Origin: Roseibaca sp. Y0-43
Lineage (GTDB): Bacteria; Pseudomonadota; Alphaproteobacteria; Rhodobacterales; Rhodobacteraceae
DNA: 64,000 nucleotides
Assembly (NCBI RefSeq): GCF_020667835.1
Contig: NZ_JAFMPR010000006.1
Coordinates: forward strand, 62,001 to 126,000
Direction: 5' to 3'
Positions 18,202-27,467 of this stretch are shown here, piece after piece (position 1 is the first letter of the stretch; each line of letters opens with the position of its first letter). The notes beneath the pieces were generated by a model. The model was not told the DNA's origin. It did no database searches and saw nothing but the letters and a program-made list of their open reading frames with translations. The position numbers were made by a program, and so were the translations under genes.

Positions 18202-19106
18202 CCGCGCCCGCCCAGTTGCACCAGCACCGCGCCTGCCGCAATCATCACCATCAGCGCCAGCTTGCGGGGGCCGACCCGTTCTTTCAGGATGAACCAGCCG
18301 ATCAGCGCGGCGAACACGGTCGATGTCTCTCGCAACACCGCCGATTCGCCCACACGGCCCACAAGCGTGGCCAGCATGACGCCGCCGAAGCTGACATAGG
18401 CAATCACCCCACCAGCGGCCCCGCGCAACACCAGCGGCCATGGCGCGGGTGGATTGGGCATCCGGCTGTAGCGCCACCAGCCGATCAGCGCGAAGTCGAT
18501 CGAACTGAACAGGAAAAACCACACCAGAAAACGCAACGGGTCGCCTGACAACCGGATCGCCCATGCGTCATAGGTCGTGTAGGCCGCGACCAGCGCGCCG
18601 CCCGCCAAGGCCCAGAGAATGCCCAGCTTGAGCGCACGCAGGTCTATCGTTTCCTCGGACAGGTTGCGCAAAGCTAGCAGTAATATGCCCCCCGAAAGCA
18701 GCCCCACGCCCAGCCATTGCACCGGCCCGTAGCTTTCGCCGAACACCACCATCGCGGCCAGCACCGTCACCAACAGGCCAGAGCCGCGCACAACGGGGTA
18801 GACGACCGTGTAGGCCGCACGCTCATAAGCCAGCGCCATGGTCAGCTTGTAGAAGAAGTGCACAGCGACCACGCCGGCCAGCACCAGCCACATGTCTGGC
18901 GGGGGCATCCCGGCCCAGAAAATTGCGAAGGGCAAGGACAGCGCGACGGTTGCCCCGTCAATCGCGCCACGCGTCAGCCACGGATCATGTGCGCCCTTTT
19001 GCAACGCGCCGAACGTGGCGTGCGACACGGCAGAGACCAGTGCAAGGATCGTCGCCAGTTGCGCGCCCTGTGGCGTGCCGACCAGCGATAGAAGCCAGTC
19101 GGTCAT
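18198..19106 (-). CDS. EamA/DMT-family transporter
   Basis: Inner-membrane drug/metabolite transporter-type permease, 302 residues, with about ten hydrophobic helices arranged as two EamA repeats. Typical helices are VLAGVVAVHFFYKLTMALAY, VVRGSGLLVTVLAAMVVFGE, WLGVGLLSGGILLLALR and, in the second repeat, ETSTVFAALIGWFILKER. The substrate cannot be inferred. It is monocistronic in appearance, convergent with tldD and 66 bases after hisE. Confidence 0.9.
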   Translation of the reverse strand: MTDWLLSLVGTPQGAQLATILALVSAVSHATFGALQKGAHDPWLTRGAIDGATVALSLPFAIFWAGMPPPDMWLVLAGVVAVHFFYKLTMALAYERAAYTVVYPVVRGSGLLVTVLAAMVVFGESYGPVQWLGVGLLSGGILLLALRNLSEETIDLRALKLGILWALAGGALVAAYTTYDAWAIRLSGDPLRFLVWFFLFSSIDFALIGWWRYSRMPNPPAPWPLVLRGAAGGVIAYVSFGGVMLATLVGRVGESAVLRETSTVFAALIGWFILKERVGPRKLALMVMIAAGAVLVQLGGRG

Positions 19107-19172
19107 GCCGCGGCCCGCCCCGTTTAGTTAACATGTGAGCGGTTTAATCCTGCGCGCGGGGCTTGGCAAGCC

Positions 19173-19487
19173 TCAGCCCTTGCGCGCGGCCTTTTCCTCC
19201 AGCCCGGACGTGCCTTCGCGGCGCGCAAGCTCCGCCTCTATCTCGGCCAGCGATACGTCGCGCGCCGCGCACATGACCAACAGATGATAGAGCACATCAG
19301 CGGCTTCAGAGGTCAGCCGCGCACGGTCGCCCTTGACCGCTTCGATCACCGCCTCGATGGCTTCCTCGCCGAATTTCTCGGCGCATTTATCTGGCCCCTT
19401 GGCGAGCAGCTTCGCGGTCCAGGAACTGTCGGGGTCCGCCCCCTTGCGCGCGGCGATGGTTGCGGCCAAGCGGTCAAGCGCGCTCAT
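19173..19487 (-). CDS. hisE: Phosphoribosyl-ATP pyrophosphatase
   Basis: Second enzyme of histidine synthesis: hydrolyses PR-ATP to PR-AMP and pyrophosphate. The 104-residue protein belongs to the all-alpha MazG-like pyrophosphohydrolases; Mg-binding acidic helices are seen in [20 protein letters not shown] and [20 protein letters not shown]. It overlaps hisF by four bases (ATGA). As in many alphaproteobacteria it is separate from hisI. Confidence 0.96.
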   Translation of the reverse strand: MSALDRLAATIAARKGADPDSSWTAKLLAKGPDKCAEKFGEEAIEAVIEAVKGDRARLTSEAADVLYHLLVMCAARDVSLAEIEAELARREGTSGLEEKAARKG

Positions 19488-20245
19488 GTCAGCCTCATCG
19501 GAATGCCGGCGGCGGCCATGTGTTCCTTGGCCTGCCCGATGGTGAATTCGCCGAAATGGAAAATGCTCGCGGCCAGAACGGCGCTCGCACCGCCGATCGT
19601 CACACCCTCGACCAGATGGTCCAGATTGCCCACGCCGCCCGATGCGATCACGGGAATGCCCACTGCGTCGACAATCGCGCGGGTCAGGGGCAGGTTGAAC
19701 CCTGCCCGCGTGCCGTCGCGGTCCATGCTGGTCAGCAGGATTTCCCCTGCTCCTTTCGCGGCCACCGTCCGCGCGAACTCCACCGCGTCAATGCCGGTCG
19801 GCTTGCGCCCGCCATGGGTGAAAATCTCCCACTTGCCGGGGCTGACGGTTTTCGCGTCAATCGCCACGACAATGCACTGGCTGCCAAAACGATCAGCCGC
19901 GCGCGCCACCACATCGGGGTCGGCCACGGCGGCGGAATTGAAGCTGACCTTGTCCGCGCCCGCCAGCAGCAAGGCCCGCACATCCTCAGACGTGCGCACA
20001 CCGCCGCCCACGGTCAGCGGCATAAAGCACTGCTCTGCGGTGCGCGTGACCAGATCGAACATGGTGCCCCGGTTCTCATGCGTGGCGTGAATGTCCAGAA
20101 AGCACAGCTCGTCCGCGCCTGCCGCATCATAGGCGCGTGCGGCTTCCACCGGGTCGCCCGCATCGCGCAGGTCCACGAAATTCACGCCTTTGACGACACG
20201 GCCATCGGCCACGTCCAGACAGGGTATGACACGGGTTTTCAACAT
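19484..20245 (-). CDS. hisF: Imidazole glycerol phosphate synthase, cyclase subunit
   Basis: TIM-barrel subunit that uses ammonia from HisH to form imidazole glycerol phosphate and AICAR. The 253-residue protein starts [20 protein letters not shown], with catalytic Asp11, and has the second catalytic Asp at residue 130 (IVVAIDAK). Phosphate-binding glycine motifs are [10 protein letters not shown] and [10 protein letters not shown]. The open frame continues upstream antisense to prfC, but the HisF start at 20245 is unambiguous from the family. hisH and hisA are not in the window. Confidence 0.97.
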   Translation of the reverse strand: MLKTRVIPCLDVADGRVVKGVNFVDLRDAGDPVEAARAYDAAGADELCFLDIHATHENRGTMFDLVTRTAEQCFMPLTVGGGVRTSEDVRALLLAGADKVSFNSAAVADPDVVARAADRFGSQCIVVAIDAKTVSPGKWEIFTHGGRKPTGIDAVEFARTVAAKGAGEILLTSMDRDGTRAGFNLPLTRAIVDAVGIPVIASGGVGNLDHLVEGVTIGGASAVLAASIFHFGEFTIGQAKEHMAAAGIPMRLT

Positions 20246-20287
20246 GGGCCCGTCATAGCCCGCGCCCGCGCCACGGGAAAGAGGCAT

Positions 20288-20301
20288 TTGATGCGGATCA
20301 A
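20288..20301. promoter_or_regulatory. Perfect FNR/FnrL box ahead of the DksA-like gene
   Basis: The bases TTGATGCGGATCAA are an exact TTGAT-N4-ATCAA palindrome. The centre is 59.5 bases before the ATG at 20354. A weak -10 (CAACAT, 20324-20329) would give a start near 20336 and put the box at about -41.5, the class II activator position. The box is seen; the geometry is inference. It is also 43 bases upstream of divergent hisF. Confidence 0.7.
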
Positions 20302-20353
20302 GGACATGACCCGGCCCGTCAGGCAACATTCCCTGACCTTTGGAGGACATGAC

Positions 20354-20671
20354 ATGCGCGATTTCACCAACCGAACCGCCCAACTGGAGCAGCGCCGCGC
20401 CGAATTGATCGCGCGAATGCAAACGCTGGATGCCGAGCTGGACTCGCATGGCGACCCGGATTGGGAAGAAAACGCCACTGAACATGAACAGGACGAGGCG
20501 ATGGAAGCCCTTGGCCTGTCCGCGCAAGCCGAATTGCGCATGATCGACGGCGCATTGTCGCGCATGGGCGCGGGCGAATACGGCATCTGCGTGCGCTGCG
20601 GGGCCGACATCAGCGACGAACGTCTGGACCTGTTGCCCGCCACGCCCTTCTGCCGCGACTGCGCGCGCTAG
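20354..20671 (+). CDS. DksA/TraR-family C4 zinc-finger protein
   Basis: A 105-residue protein with an N-terminal coiled-coil-like helix ([20 protein letters not shown], then an acidic stretch with [16 protein letters not shown]) and a C-terminal zinc finger whose cysteines are 79, 82, 100 and 103 (C-X2-C-X17-C-X2-C). This is the layout of short DksA/TraR proteins that act on RNA polymerase through its secondary channel. It is shorter than true DksA (about 150). The start follows a strong GGAGG and a perfect FNR box, so expression under low oxygen is likely by inference. Confidence 0.9.
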   Translation: MRDFTNRTAQLEQRRAELIARMQTLDAELDSHGDPDWEENATEHEQDEAMEALGLSAQAELRMIDGALSRMGAGEYGICVRCGADISDERLDLLPATPFCRDCAR

Positions 20672-20707
20672 CTTGTCTTGGCGCGCAGGCCGCGCTATGC
20701 GCGTGCC

Positions 20708-22315
20708 ATGCTGGACCAGAACACAAATCGCCCCGAATTGCCGCCCGAAATCGCGCGGCGCCGCACCTTTGCGATCATCTCGCACCCTGATGCGGGCAAG
20801 ACCACGCTGACCGAAAAGTTCCTGCTGTTCGGTGGCGCGATCCAGATGGCGGGCCAAGTGCGCGCCAAGGGCGAGGCGCGGCGCACGCGCTCGGACTTTA
20901 TGCAGATGGAAAAGGACCGGGGCATCTCGGTCTCTGCCTCTGCCATGTCCTTCGATTTCGCGAAATACCGCTACAATCTGGTCGACACGCCCGGCCACTC
21001 GGATTTCTCCGAAGATACCTACCGCACCCTGACCGCCGTGGATGCCGCCATCATGGTGATCGACGGCGCGAAAGGGGTTGAAAGCCAGACCCGCAAACTG
21101 TTCGAGGTCTGCCGCCTGCGCGACCTGCCGATCCTGACCTTCTGCAACAAGATGGACCGCGAAAGCCGCGACACGTTCGACATCATCGACGAGATCCAGC
21201 AGAACCTTGCGATCGACGTGACACCGGCAAGCTGGCCCATCGGCATGGGGTCGGACTTCATCGGCTGTTACGACATGCTCAATGACCGGCTGGAACTGAT
21301 GGACCGCGCCGACCGCAACAAACGCGGCGAAAGCGTGGTGCTGAACGGGCTGGACGATCCGCGCATGGAAAGCCACGTGCCCCCCGCCCTGCTGGACAAG
21401 CTGCGCGAAGAAGTGTCCATGGCGCGCGAATTGCTGCCGCCGCTCGATCCGAAATCGGTGCTCGAGGGGCATCTGTCGCCCATCTGGTTCGGGTCGGCGA
21501 TCAATTCTTTCGGGGTCAAGGAATTGATGGACGGAATCGCCGCCTATGCGCCCGCGCCGCAAATCTTGCGCACAGAAACGCGTGAAGTGGCCCCGGAAGA
21601 ACCGAAAGTCACCGGCTTCGTGTTCAAGGTTCAGGCCAATATGGACCCGAAACACCGCGACCGCGTGGCTTTCGTGCGGCTGGCCTCGGGCCATTTCGAG
21701 AGGGGCATGAAATTGCTGCACGTGCGCTCGAAAAAGCAGATGGCCGTGGCGAACCCCGTGCTGTTCCTTGCCGCCGACCGCGAAGTCACTGAAGAGGCTT
21801 GGGCGGGCGACATTATCGGTATCCCCAACCATGGCCAGCTGCGCATTGGTGACGCGCTGACCGAAGGCGAGGCACTGCGCTTCACGGGCATCCCGTCTTT
21901 CGCGCCGGAACTCTTGCAGGCCTGTCGTGCGGGCGATCCGCTGAAGGCCAAGCATCTGGACAAGGCACTCATGCAATTCGCCGAGGAAGGGGCCGCCAAG
22001 GTGTTCAAACCCGCTTTCGGCTCTGGCTTTATCGTGGGCGTGGTCGGGCAGTTGCAATTCGAGGTTCTCGCCAGCCGGATCGAGCTGGAATATGGCCTGC
22101 CCGTGCGCTTTGAACCGACGCAATTCACCTCTGCCCGCTGGGTCCAAGGTGCGCAGGCGGCGGTCGATGCTTTTGCGGCGGCAAACAAGCAGCACATGGC
22201 CACCGATAGCGACGGCGATCCCGTTTTCATGACGCGCTTGCAATGGGATATCGACCGCGTGGCGCGCGACTATCCCGATGTCAAACTGACGGCAACGAAG
22301 GAAATGCTCGTATAG
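20708..22315 (+). CDS. prfC: Peptide chain release factor 3
   Basis: Translational GTPase that removes RF1/RF2 from the ribosome after termination. The 535 residues fit the family (about 530). G motifs: [13 protein letters not shown] (G1), [13 protein letters not shown] (switch I region), DTPGHSDF (G3) and FCNKMDRE (G4). Domain II follows ([20 protein letters not shown]) and the C-terminal [14 protein letters not shown]. Start ATG 20708 gives [15 protein letters not shown]; an upstream ATG (20678) is in frame but adds a basic stretch. Converges on lexA. Confidence 0.96.
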   Translation: MLDQNTNRPELPPEIARRRTFAIISHPDAGKTTLTEKFLLFGGAIQMAGQVRAKGEARRTRSDFMQMEKDRGISVSASAMSFDFAKYRYNLVDTPGHSDFSEDTYRTLTAVDAAIMVIDGAKGVESQTRKLFEVCRLRDLPILTFCNKMDRESRDTFDIIDEIQQNLAIDVTPASWPIGMGSDFIGCYDMLNDRLELMDRADRNKRGESVVLNGLDDPRMESHVPPALLDKLREEVSMARELLPPLDPKSVLEGHLSPIWFGSAINSFGVKELMDGIAAYAPAPQILRTETREVAPEEPKVTGFVFKVQANMDPKHRDRVAFVRLASGHFERGMKLLHVRSKKQMAVANPVLFLAADREVTEEAWAGDIIGIPNHGQLRIGDALTEGEALRFTGIPSFAPELLQACRAGDPLKAKHLDKALMQFAEEGAAKVFKPAFGSGFIVGVVGQLQFEVLASRIELEYGLPVRFEPTQFTSARWVQGAQAAVDAFAAANKQHMATDSDGDPVFMTRLQWDIDRVARDYPDVKLTATKEMLV

Positions 22316-22335
22316 CGGGCGCGGCTATCGCCCGC
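22315..22335 (+). other. Hairpin at the prfC stop codon
   Basis: GCGGGCG (22315-22321) pairs with CGCCCGC (22329-22335) around a seven-base loop, starting at the last base of the prfC stop. No U tract follows, so it is more likely to protect the 3' end or aid Rho-dependent ending than to be an intrinsic terminator. Confidence 0.4.
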
Positions 22336-22420
22336 GCTCACCGCGCGCACCAAACGAACCAGTCGTTTCCAGATGCCTTCCAATTCGGACACGCATCCCT
22401 GTCAAAAGAGACCACGCCTG

Positions 22421-22490
22421 ATTTCATCCTTGCGAAAATATCCTCAGGGGGTGAATTGGGCGTAGCCCAAGAGGGGGCGCGAGCGCCCCT
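22421..22490. repeat. Intergenic element with two tandem hairpins between prfC and lexA
   Basis: After the phrase TTGCGAAAATATCCT come two hairpins: TTGGGC-GTA-GCCCAA (22456-22470) and GGGGCG-CGAG-CGCCCC (22474-22489). They stand at the meeting point of two convergent genes and could act as a two-way transcript end. From memory, very similar phrases recur in intergenic regions of many Rhodobacteraceae genomes; copy number in this genome cannot be checked from the window, which has only this one. Confidence 0.5.
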
Positions 22491-22495
22491 GACTG

Positions 22496-23188
22496 TCAGT
22501 AACTGCGAATAAGCCCGACCAGTCGCCCCTGCACCTTCACCCGCGCGGCGGGCAGCAGCCGGGTTTCATATGCCGGGTTCGCCGCTTCCAGCGCGATCAT
22601 CCCCTCGACCTTGCGAAACCGTTTCAAGGTTGCCTCGTGATCGTCCACAAGTGCCACGACAATATCGCCATTATCGGCAGTCGTCTGTTCGCGGATCACG
22701 ACGATGTCGCCATCGTTAATGCCCAGGTCGATCATCGAATCACCCTGCACTTCCAGGGCGTAATGCTCTGACCGACCGCTCAGCATGGCACCGGGCACGG
22801 CAATGTCGCGCATGGGTTCGCTGATCGCCTCGATCGGGGTGCCCGCCGCGATCCGGCCCATCACCGGCAGCGTCAGCGCCGCTGCCTCTACCGCCATGGC
22901 CTGCGGCGGCGGGGCGGAGCGGGCGGGCGCACCGCCGTCGATGACCTTCGCCTCGAACCCCGATTTGCCCAGCGCGTCCGGCAGTTTCAGCACCTCGATT
23001 GCCCGGGCGCGATGCGGCAGGCGGCGGATGAAGCCGCGTTCTTCCAATGCCGTAATCAGCCGGTGAATGCCCGATTTCGAACGCAGATCAAGCGCATCCT
23101 TCATTTCGTCAAAAGAGGGCGCAACGCCTTCCTTTTCCATCCGGTCATGGATCAGCTTCAGAAGTTCGATCTGCTTGCGTGTCAGCAT
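22496..23188 (-). CDS. lexA: SOS repressor LexA
   Basis: Represses DNA-damage genes and self-cleaves when RecA is activated. The 230-residue protein has an N-terminal winged helix ([37 protein letters not shown]), an alphaproteobacterial linker, the Ala-Gly cleavage site in [11 protein letters not shown], the catalytic Ser in [13 protein letters not shown] and the catalytic Lys in [11 protein letters not shown] 23188 is preferred to an in-frame ATG five codons upstream because MLTRKQ is the family start. A GTTC-N7-GTTC SOS box 36 bases upstream indicates autoregulation. It is last in the trp-moa-moe-lexA series. Confidence 0.97.
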   Translation of the reverse strand: MLTRKQIELLKLIHDRMEKEGVAPSFDEMKDALDLRSKSGIHRLITALEERGFIRRLPHRARAIEVLKLPDALGKSGFEAKVIDGGAPARSAPPPQAMAVEAAALTLPVMGRIAAGTPIEAISEPMRDIAVPGAMLSGRSEHYALEVQGDSMIDLGINDGDIVVIREQTTADNGDIVVALVDDHEATLKRFRKVEGMIALEAANPAYETRLLPAARVKVQGRLVGLIRSY

Positions 23189-23223
23189 TGTGCCGCCTTT
23201 CAAATGGGCCCACCTGACACTAT

Positions 23224-23238
23224 GTTCTAACTCTGTTC
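23224..23238. promoter_or_regulatory. lexA: LexA-binding SOS box of alphaproteobacterial type
   Basis: The bases GTTCTAACTCTGTTC fit GTTC-N7-GTTC exactly (GAAC-N7-GAAC on the lexA coding strand). This is the known LexA operator of Rhodobacter and other alphaproteobacteria. It lies in the 53-base gap between moeA and lexA, so lexA has its own damage-controlled promoter inside a longer gene series. Confidence 0.85.
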
Positions 23239-23241
23239 ACC

Positions 23242-24420
23242 CTATAGGTCAAGCGCGATATACCGCATTTGTTCACCCGCCTTCCGGGCCGGATCATGCG
23301 GGGGGCGCACCAGCAGCGCGTTGGCCTGTGCCAGAAGCGACAGAAGCGCGCTGTCCTGGCTTGCGACCGGGTCGATCGTGCCGCCGGGCTCAAGCGTGGC
23401 GCGCATGTAATGCGCGCGCGGCCCATTGGCAGGCAACTCGCAGGCAAGTGCCGCGCTGGCCGTAGGCAGAGGGTAACGCCCCAAGCCCTGCAAAGCGCGC
23501 AGCGCGGGCCGCATGAACAGATGCCCGCAGACGATGGACGACACCGGGTTGCCCGGCAGGCCCAAGAGCATTGCCTGCCCCAGACGCCCCGCCATCAGCG
23601 GTTTGCCGGGGCGCAACGCGACCTTGTAGAAGGCCCTTTTCGCGCCAAGGCTGTCGGCCACCGGCCCGACAAGGTCATGATCGCCTACTGACGCGCCGCC
23701 GATGGTGACGATCACATCCGCGCCTTGCGCCAGATCGAACACCGTGCGCAGGCTGGCCTCGGTGTCGCGCGCAATGGGCAGGATGCGGGCGGATGCGCCC
23801 TCGGCCTCTGCCATCGCTTTCAGCGCAAAGGCGTTCGAGGCGATGATCTGATCCGCGCGCGGCTGCTCGCCCGGCATGACCAACTCATCCCCCGTGGCGA
23901 TGATCGCCACGTCGGGACGGCGCGAGACCGTCACCTCGGCATGGTTCATCGCGGCAATCAGGCTCAGGTCCACCCCGCGCAACCGCCGCGGCGCGCTGAT
24001 CTGGTCACCTGCGCGAAAGTCTTGACCCCGCGCGCGGATATGCGGCCCTTCTGTCAGGTTGTCTTGCAGGGTAATCGCATCACCATCACGCGCGACGTCT
24101 TCCTGTATGACCACCTGCGTGGCCCCATCGGGCACGGGCGCGCCGGTAAAGATGCGCACGGCCTGCCCCGGCCCGACCGCGCCGGTGAACATATGGCCCG
24201 CCGCCGCTTCACCGATGACCGTGTAGCGATTGCCCGGCAGCACCTCACCCGCGACCGCATAGCCGTCCATGGCAGAAGAGGCGAAGGGCGGCTGGTCCCG
24301 CTCGGCCCGGATCGGCGCGCGCAGCACGCGGCCCGCCGCCCGCGCCAGCGCCACGGTTTCCGTGGGCAGCGGGTGGGTGAGCGCGAAAACCTGCGCCAGC
24401 GCCTCTTCGACAGAGATCAT
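23242..24420 (-). CDS. moeA: Molybdopterin molybdotransferase MoeA
   Basis: Inserts molybdate into adenylated molybdopterin. The 392 residues show the N-terminal [18 protein letters not shown], the SSAMDGYAV motif, the MoCF domain with [17 protein letters not shown], the glycine-rich [17 protein letters not shown], and [19 protein letters not shown]. The GGVS-type loop reads GGAS here. It overlaps moaC by four bases (ATGA). moaC upstream and moaB elsewhere in the window show that molybdenum cofactor synthesis is spread over two sites. Confidence 0.96.
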   Translation of the reverse strand: MISVEEALAQVFALTHPLPTETVALARAAGRVLRAPIRAERDQPPFASSAMDGYAVAGEVLPGNRYTVIGEAAAGHMFTGAVGPGQAVRIFTGAPVPDGATQVVIQEDVARDGDAITLQDNLTEGPHIRARGQDFRAGDQISAPRRLRGVDLSLIAAMNHAEVTVSRRPDVAIIATGDELVMPGEQPRADQIIASNAFALKAMAEAEGASARILPIARDTEASLRTVFDLAQGADVIVTIGGASVGDHDLVGPVADSLGAKRAFYKVALRPGKPLMAGRLGQAMLLGLPGNPVSSIVCGHLFMRPALRALQGLGRYPLPTASAALACELPANGPRAHYMRATLEPGGTIDPVASQDSALLSLLAQANALLVRPPHDPARKAGEQMRYIALDL

Positions 24421-24896
24421 GCGCCCGCCTCGTAGCGCCCGGATTTGCCGCCATCTTTCAGCACGACCTGCGTATCGAGGATGCGCATGGATTTCTCGGC
24501 GGCTTTCAACATGTCATAGACTGTCAGCGCCGCGACAGAGGCGGCTGTCAGCGCCTCCATCTCGACGCCGGTTTTGCCGGTGGTGCGCACCTCTGCGCGG
24601 ATGCGGATACCCGGCAGGGTTTCGTCCACCTCCAGATCCACCGCGACCTTGGTGATGGGCAAGGGGTGGCACAGCGGGATCAGGTCGGCGCAGCGTTTCG
24701 CGCCCATGATGCCCGCCAGCCGCGCCACGCCCAGCACATCGCCCTTCTTGGCGCGCTGCTCGGTTACAAGCGCCAGCGTTTCGGGCAACATCTGCACAGC
24801 GCTGGTGGCCACGGCCACGCGCGCGGTCACGTCCTTGTCGGACACATCGACCATATGGGCATGGCCCTCGGCGTCGAAATGGGTGAGCTGCGCCAT
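24417..24896 (-). CDS. moaC: Cyclic pyranopterin monophosphate synthase MoaC
   Basis: With MoaA it makes cyclic pyranopterin monophosphate, the first molybdenum cofactor intermediate. The 159 residues match the family. Diagnostic parts are [48 protein letters not shown] and [20 protein letters not shown]. Its ribosome site GAGGTG overlaps the end of trpC, one base separates the two genes, and it overlaps moeA by four bases, so it is strongly coupled to both. Confidence 0.97.
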   Translation of the reverse strand: MAQLTHFDAEGHAHMVDVSDKDVTARVAVATSAVQMLPETLALVTEQRAKKGDVLGVARLAGIMGAKRCADLIPLCHPLPITKVAVDLEVDETLPGIRIRAEVRTTGKTGVEMEALTAASVAALTVYDMLKAAEKSMRILDTQVVLKDGGKSGRYEAGA

Positions 24897-24897
24897 C

Positions 24898-25704
24898 TTA
24901 CACCTCTGCCATGACGGGGTTGGCCAAAAGCGCCTTGGTGGCAGCGGTCACATCGTCTTGCCGCATCAGGCTTTCGCCGATCAGGAAGCTGCGCGCGCCG
25001 ATATGCGCCATCGCGGCCAGATCAGCCGGGGTGAAGAGACCGCTTTCACACACCAGCAGACGGTCATCAGGCACCAAAGGTGCCAACGCGCGCGTGGTGT
25101 CGAGCGTGACGTCGAAGGTTTTCAGATTGCGATTGTTGATGCCGACAAGCGGCGATTTCAGGCGCAGCGCGCGCTCCAACTCGTCGGCGTCATGCACTTC
25201 CAGCAGCACATCCATGCCCCAATGAAAGGCCGCGTCCTCCAGTTCCGCCGCCTGCCCGTCGCTGACAGAGGCCATGATAATCAGGATGCAGTCCGCGCCA
25301 AGCGCGCGGGCCTCTGCGACCTGATAGGTGTCATACATGAAATCCTTGCGCAGCGCGGGCAAATCGCAGGCGTCGCGCGCCGCGACAAGGTAGCTGTCCG
25401 CGCCCTGAAAACTGGGCGTGTCCGTCAACACGCTCAGACAGGTCGCGCCGCCCTGCGCATAGGCTTGTGCCAGAGCGGGCGGGTCGAAATCGGGGCGGAT
25501 CAGACCCTTCGAGGGGCTGGCTTTCTTGATCTCGGCAATCAGCCCGTAGCCCGTGGCTTGCGCGCGGCGCAACGCATCGGCGAACCCGCGCGGGGCGCTT
25601 GCGGCTTTCGCGGCAGCTTCGACCTGAGAGGTCGGGCGCACCGCGCGGCGATGGGCCACTTCTTCCAGCTTGTAGGTTTTGATCTTTTCCAGAATGTCGG
25701 CCAC
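24898..25704 (-). CDS. trpC: Indole-3-glycerol phosphate synthase
   Basis: TIM-barrel enzyme that closes the indole ring in tryptophan synthesis. The 268 residues include the catalytic lysine region [40 protein letters not shown], and the later [14 protein letters not shown] and [14 protein letters not shown]. It is a stand-alone enzyme, not fused to TrpF. The start is GTG 25704 with AAGGAG seven bases ahead. Order trpG-trpD-trpC is conserved, with 12 bases between trpD and trpC. Confidence 0.97.
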   Translation of the reverse strand: MADILEKIKTYKLEEVAHRRAVRPTSQVEAAAKAASAPRGFADALRRAQATGYGLIAEIKKASPSKGLIRPDFDPPALAQAYAQGGATCLSVLTDTPSFQGADSYLVAARDACDLPALRKDFMYDTYQVAEARALGADCILIIMASVSDGQAAELEDAAFHWGMDVLLEVHDADELERALRLKSPLVGINNRNLKTFDVTLDTTRALAPLVPDDRLLVCESGLFTPADLAAMAHIGARSFLIGESLMRQDDVTAATKALLANPVMAEV

Positions 25705-25716
25705 GTTCCGCTCCTT

Positions 25717-26739
25717 CTAGCTTTTGACCGGGCTGACGCGCGCCAGTGCCTGCACCGCGCCCATGGCCGCGCCGCTGTCGATGCTGGTCCGCGCCAGTGC
25801 CACGCCATCGGGCAGGTTGTCGACTTTGCCCGCGACCAGAAGGGCCGCGGCGGCGTTCAGCAGGACCGCGTCGCGATAGGCGGGCCGCCCTTCACCCTCC
25901 AGCAGCGCCGACAGTTCTTGGGCATTTTGCGTGGGCGTGCCGCCGATCAGGTCGTCGAACGGGTGCACGGGAAGCCCCGCTTCTTCGGGATGCAGGGTAA
26001 AGGCGCGCAGGCTGCCATCTTCCAGCGCCACCACGTCGGATGCCGCCGCAATCGACAGCTCGTCCGTGCCATCGCCGCCATGCACCAGCCACGCTCGGTC
26101 AGACCCAAGCGCGCGCAGGGTTTCGGCCATCGGGCGCAAGAGTGCGGGCGAAAACGCGCCCGTCAATTGCCGCTTCACACCCGCCGGGTTGGTCAGCGGC
26201 CCGAGAATGTTGAAGATGGTGCGCGTCCCAAGCTCCATCCGCACGGGGCCGACATGGCGCATGGCGGGGTGGTGCATCGGGGCCATCATAAAGCCGATCC
26301 CGGCCTCTGTCAGCGCCTGCTCGACCACGGGCGCGCCGACCATAACCTCTATGCCCAAGGCACCCAGCGCATCGGCGGCACCCGATTTGGACGACAGGTT
26401 GCGATTGCCGTGCTTGGCCACGGGCACACCTGCGCCTGCCACCACAAAGGCCGTCGCGGTTGAAATGTTCAGCGTGCCCTTGCCGTCGCCCCCGGTGCCG
26501 ACAATGTCCATCGCGCCTTCGGGCGCACGCACGGGCACGCATTTCGCACGCATCACGCTGGCGGCGGCGGCGTATTCATCCACCACCTCGCCCCGCGTGC
26601 GCAGCGCCATCAGGAAGCCGCCCATCTGCGCGGGCGTGGCCTGACCTTCGAACAGGATATTGAACGCGCTTTCCGCCTGCTCGCGGGTCAGCGGCCCCTC
26701 GGCGGCCTGAGCGATCAGCGGTTTCAGATCGCTCATCAT
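25717..26739 (-). CDS. trpD: Anthranilate phosphoribosyltransferase
   Basis: Transfers phosphoribose from PRPP to anthranilate. The 340 residues (339 from the second ATG) show the PRPP-binding loop [37 protein letters not shown] and [19 protein letters not shown] followed by [12 protein letters not shown]. The start codon pair ATGATG overlaps the trpG stop as ATGA. It is separate from trpG, unlike the fused enterobacterial form. Confidence 0.97.
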   Translation of the reverse strand: MMSDLKPLIAQAAEGPLTREQAESAFNILFEGQATPAQMGGFLMALRTRGEVVDEYAAAASVMRAKCVPVRAPEGAMDIVGTGGDGKGTLNISTATAFVVAGAGVPVAKHGNRNLSSKSGAADALGALGIEVMVGAPVVEQALTEAGIGFMMAPMHHPAMRHVGPVRMELGTRTIFNILGPLTNPAGVKRQLTGAFSPALLRPMAETLRALGSDRAWLVHGGDGTDELSIAAASDVVALEDGSLRAFTLHPEEAGLPVHPFDDLIGGTPTQNAQELSALLEGEGRPAYRDAVLLNAAAALLVAGKVDNLPDGVALARTSIDSGAAMGAVQALARVSPVKS

Positions 26740-27317
26740 GCCGCCACCTGCGCGCGGTCCAGAAAATTGCGCAGCATTGCATGGCCGTGTTGCGAGCGGA
26801 TGCTTTCGGGGTGGAATTGCACCCCCTCGATCGGCAACTCGCGGTGGCGCAGGCCCATGATAAGCCCGTCCTCCAGCCAGCTTGTGACCTCCAGGCAGTC
26901 GGGCAGCGTCGCGCGCTCGACCACAAGCGAATGGTAGCGCGTGGCCATCAGCGGCGAGGGCAGGCCCGCGAACACGCCTTGGCCCGCATGATGCATTGCG
27001 CCCAGTTTGCCATGCACGATTTCCGGCGCGCGCACCACCTTGCCGCCAAAAGCCTGCCCGATGGTCTGGTGCCCAAGGCAGACGCCCAGCAGCGGAATGC
27101 GCGCGTCCGCCGCGGCCAGCGTCAGCGGCAGACAGATGCCTGCCTGATCCGGGTCGCATGGGCCGGGGGACAGAACGATCGCCGACGGGTTCAATGCCAT
27201 CGCCGCCTGCACATCCAGCGCATCGTTGCGGTGGACGACGACATCGGCCCCCAACTCTCCGAAATAATGGACGAGGTTATAGGTGAAGCTGTCGTAATTA
27301 TCTATCAGCAGCAGCAT
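26736..27317 (-). CDS. trpG: Anthranilate synthase glutamine amidotransferase component
   Basis: Class I glutamine amidotransferase that feeds ammonia to TrpE. The 193 residues contain the oxyanion region [12 protein letters not shown], the nucleophile elbow [15 protein letters not shown] and the catalytic His-Glu in [17 protein letters not shown] 27317 gives the family start [19 protein letters not shown]; the frame is open upstream but without homology. trpE is not in the window. The promoter should lie in the 150-base divergent gap toward the deacetylase-like gene; no clear leader peptide was found. Confidence 0.97.
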   Translation of the reverse strand: MLLLIDNYDSFTYNLVHYFGELGADVVVHRNDALDVQAAMALNPSAIVLSPGPCDPDQAGICLPLTLAAADARIPLLGVCLGHQTIGQAFGGKVVRAPEIVHGKLGAMHHAGQGVFAGLPSPLMATRYHSLVVERATLPDCLEVTSWLEDGLIMGLRHRELPIEGVQFHPESIRSQHGHAMLRNFLDRAQVAA

Positions 27318-27467
27318 GGGCGCGCCTTTCCCGGGCGAATGGGCAATTCTTGGCCATACATGCCCATCCCGACCCGCCAAGGTCAAGGCAGAGAGCGCCA
27401 TTCCATTTGCATGGACTGGGCGATTATGGGAAACACATGGGCAAAGAGCAGGAATGGCAGGAGCGGT

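Noticed and set aside
19484-22243. A 919-codon minus-strand frame that could suggest a HisF fusion
   Set aside because: Only the last 253 residues are HisF, with a clear start at 20245; the rest is antisense to the DksA-like gene and prfC and has no domain.
24574-26463. A 629-codon plus-strand frame
   Set aside because: Antisense to moaC, trpC and trpD, which are certain genes; composition is that of a shadow frame.
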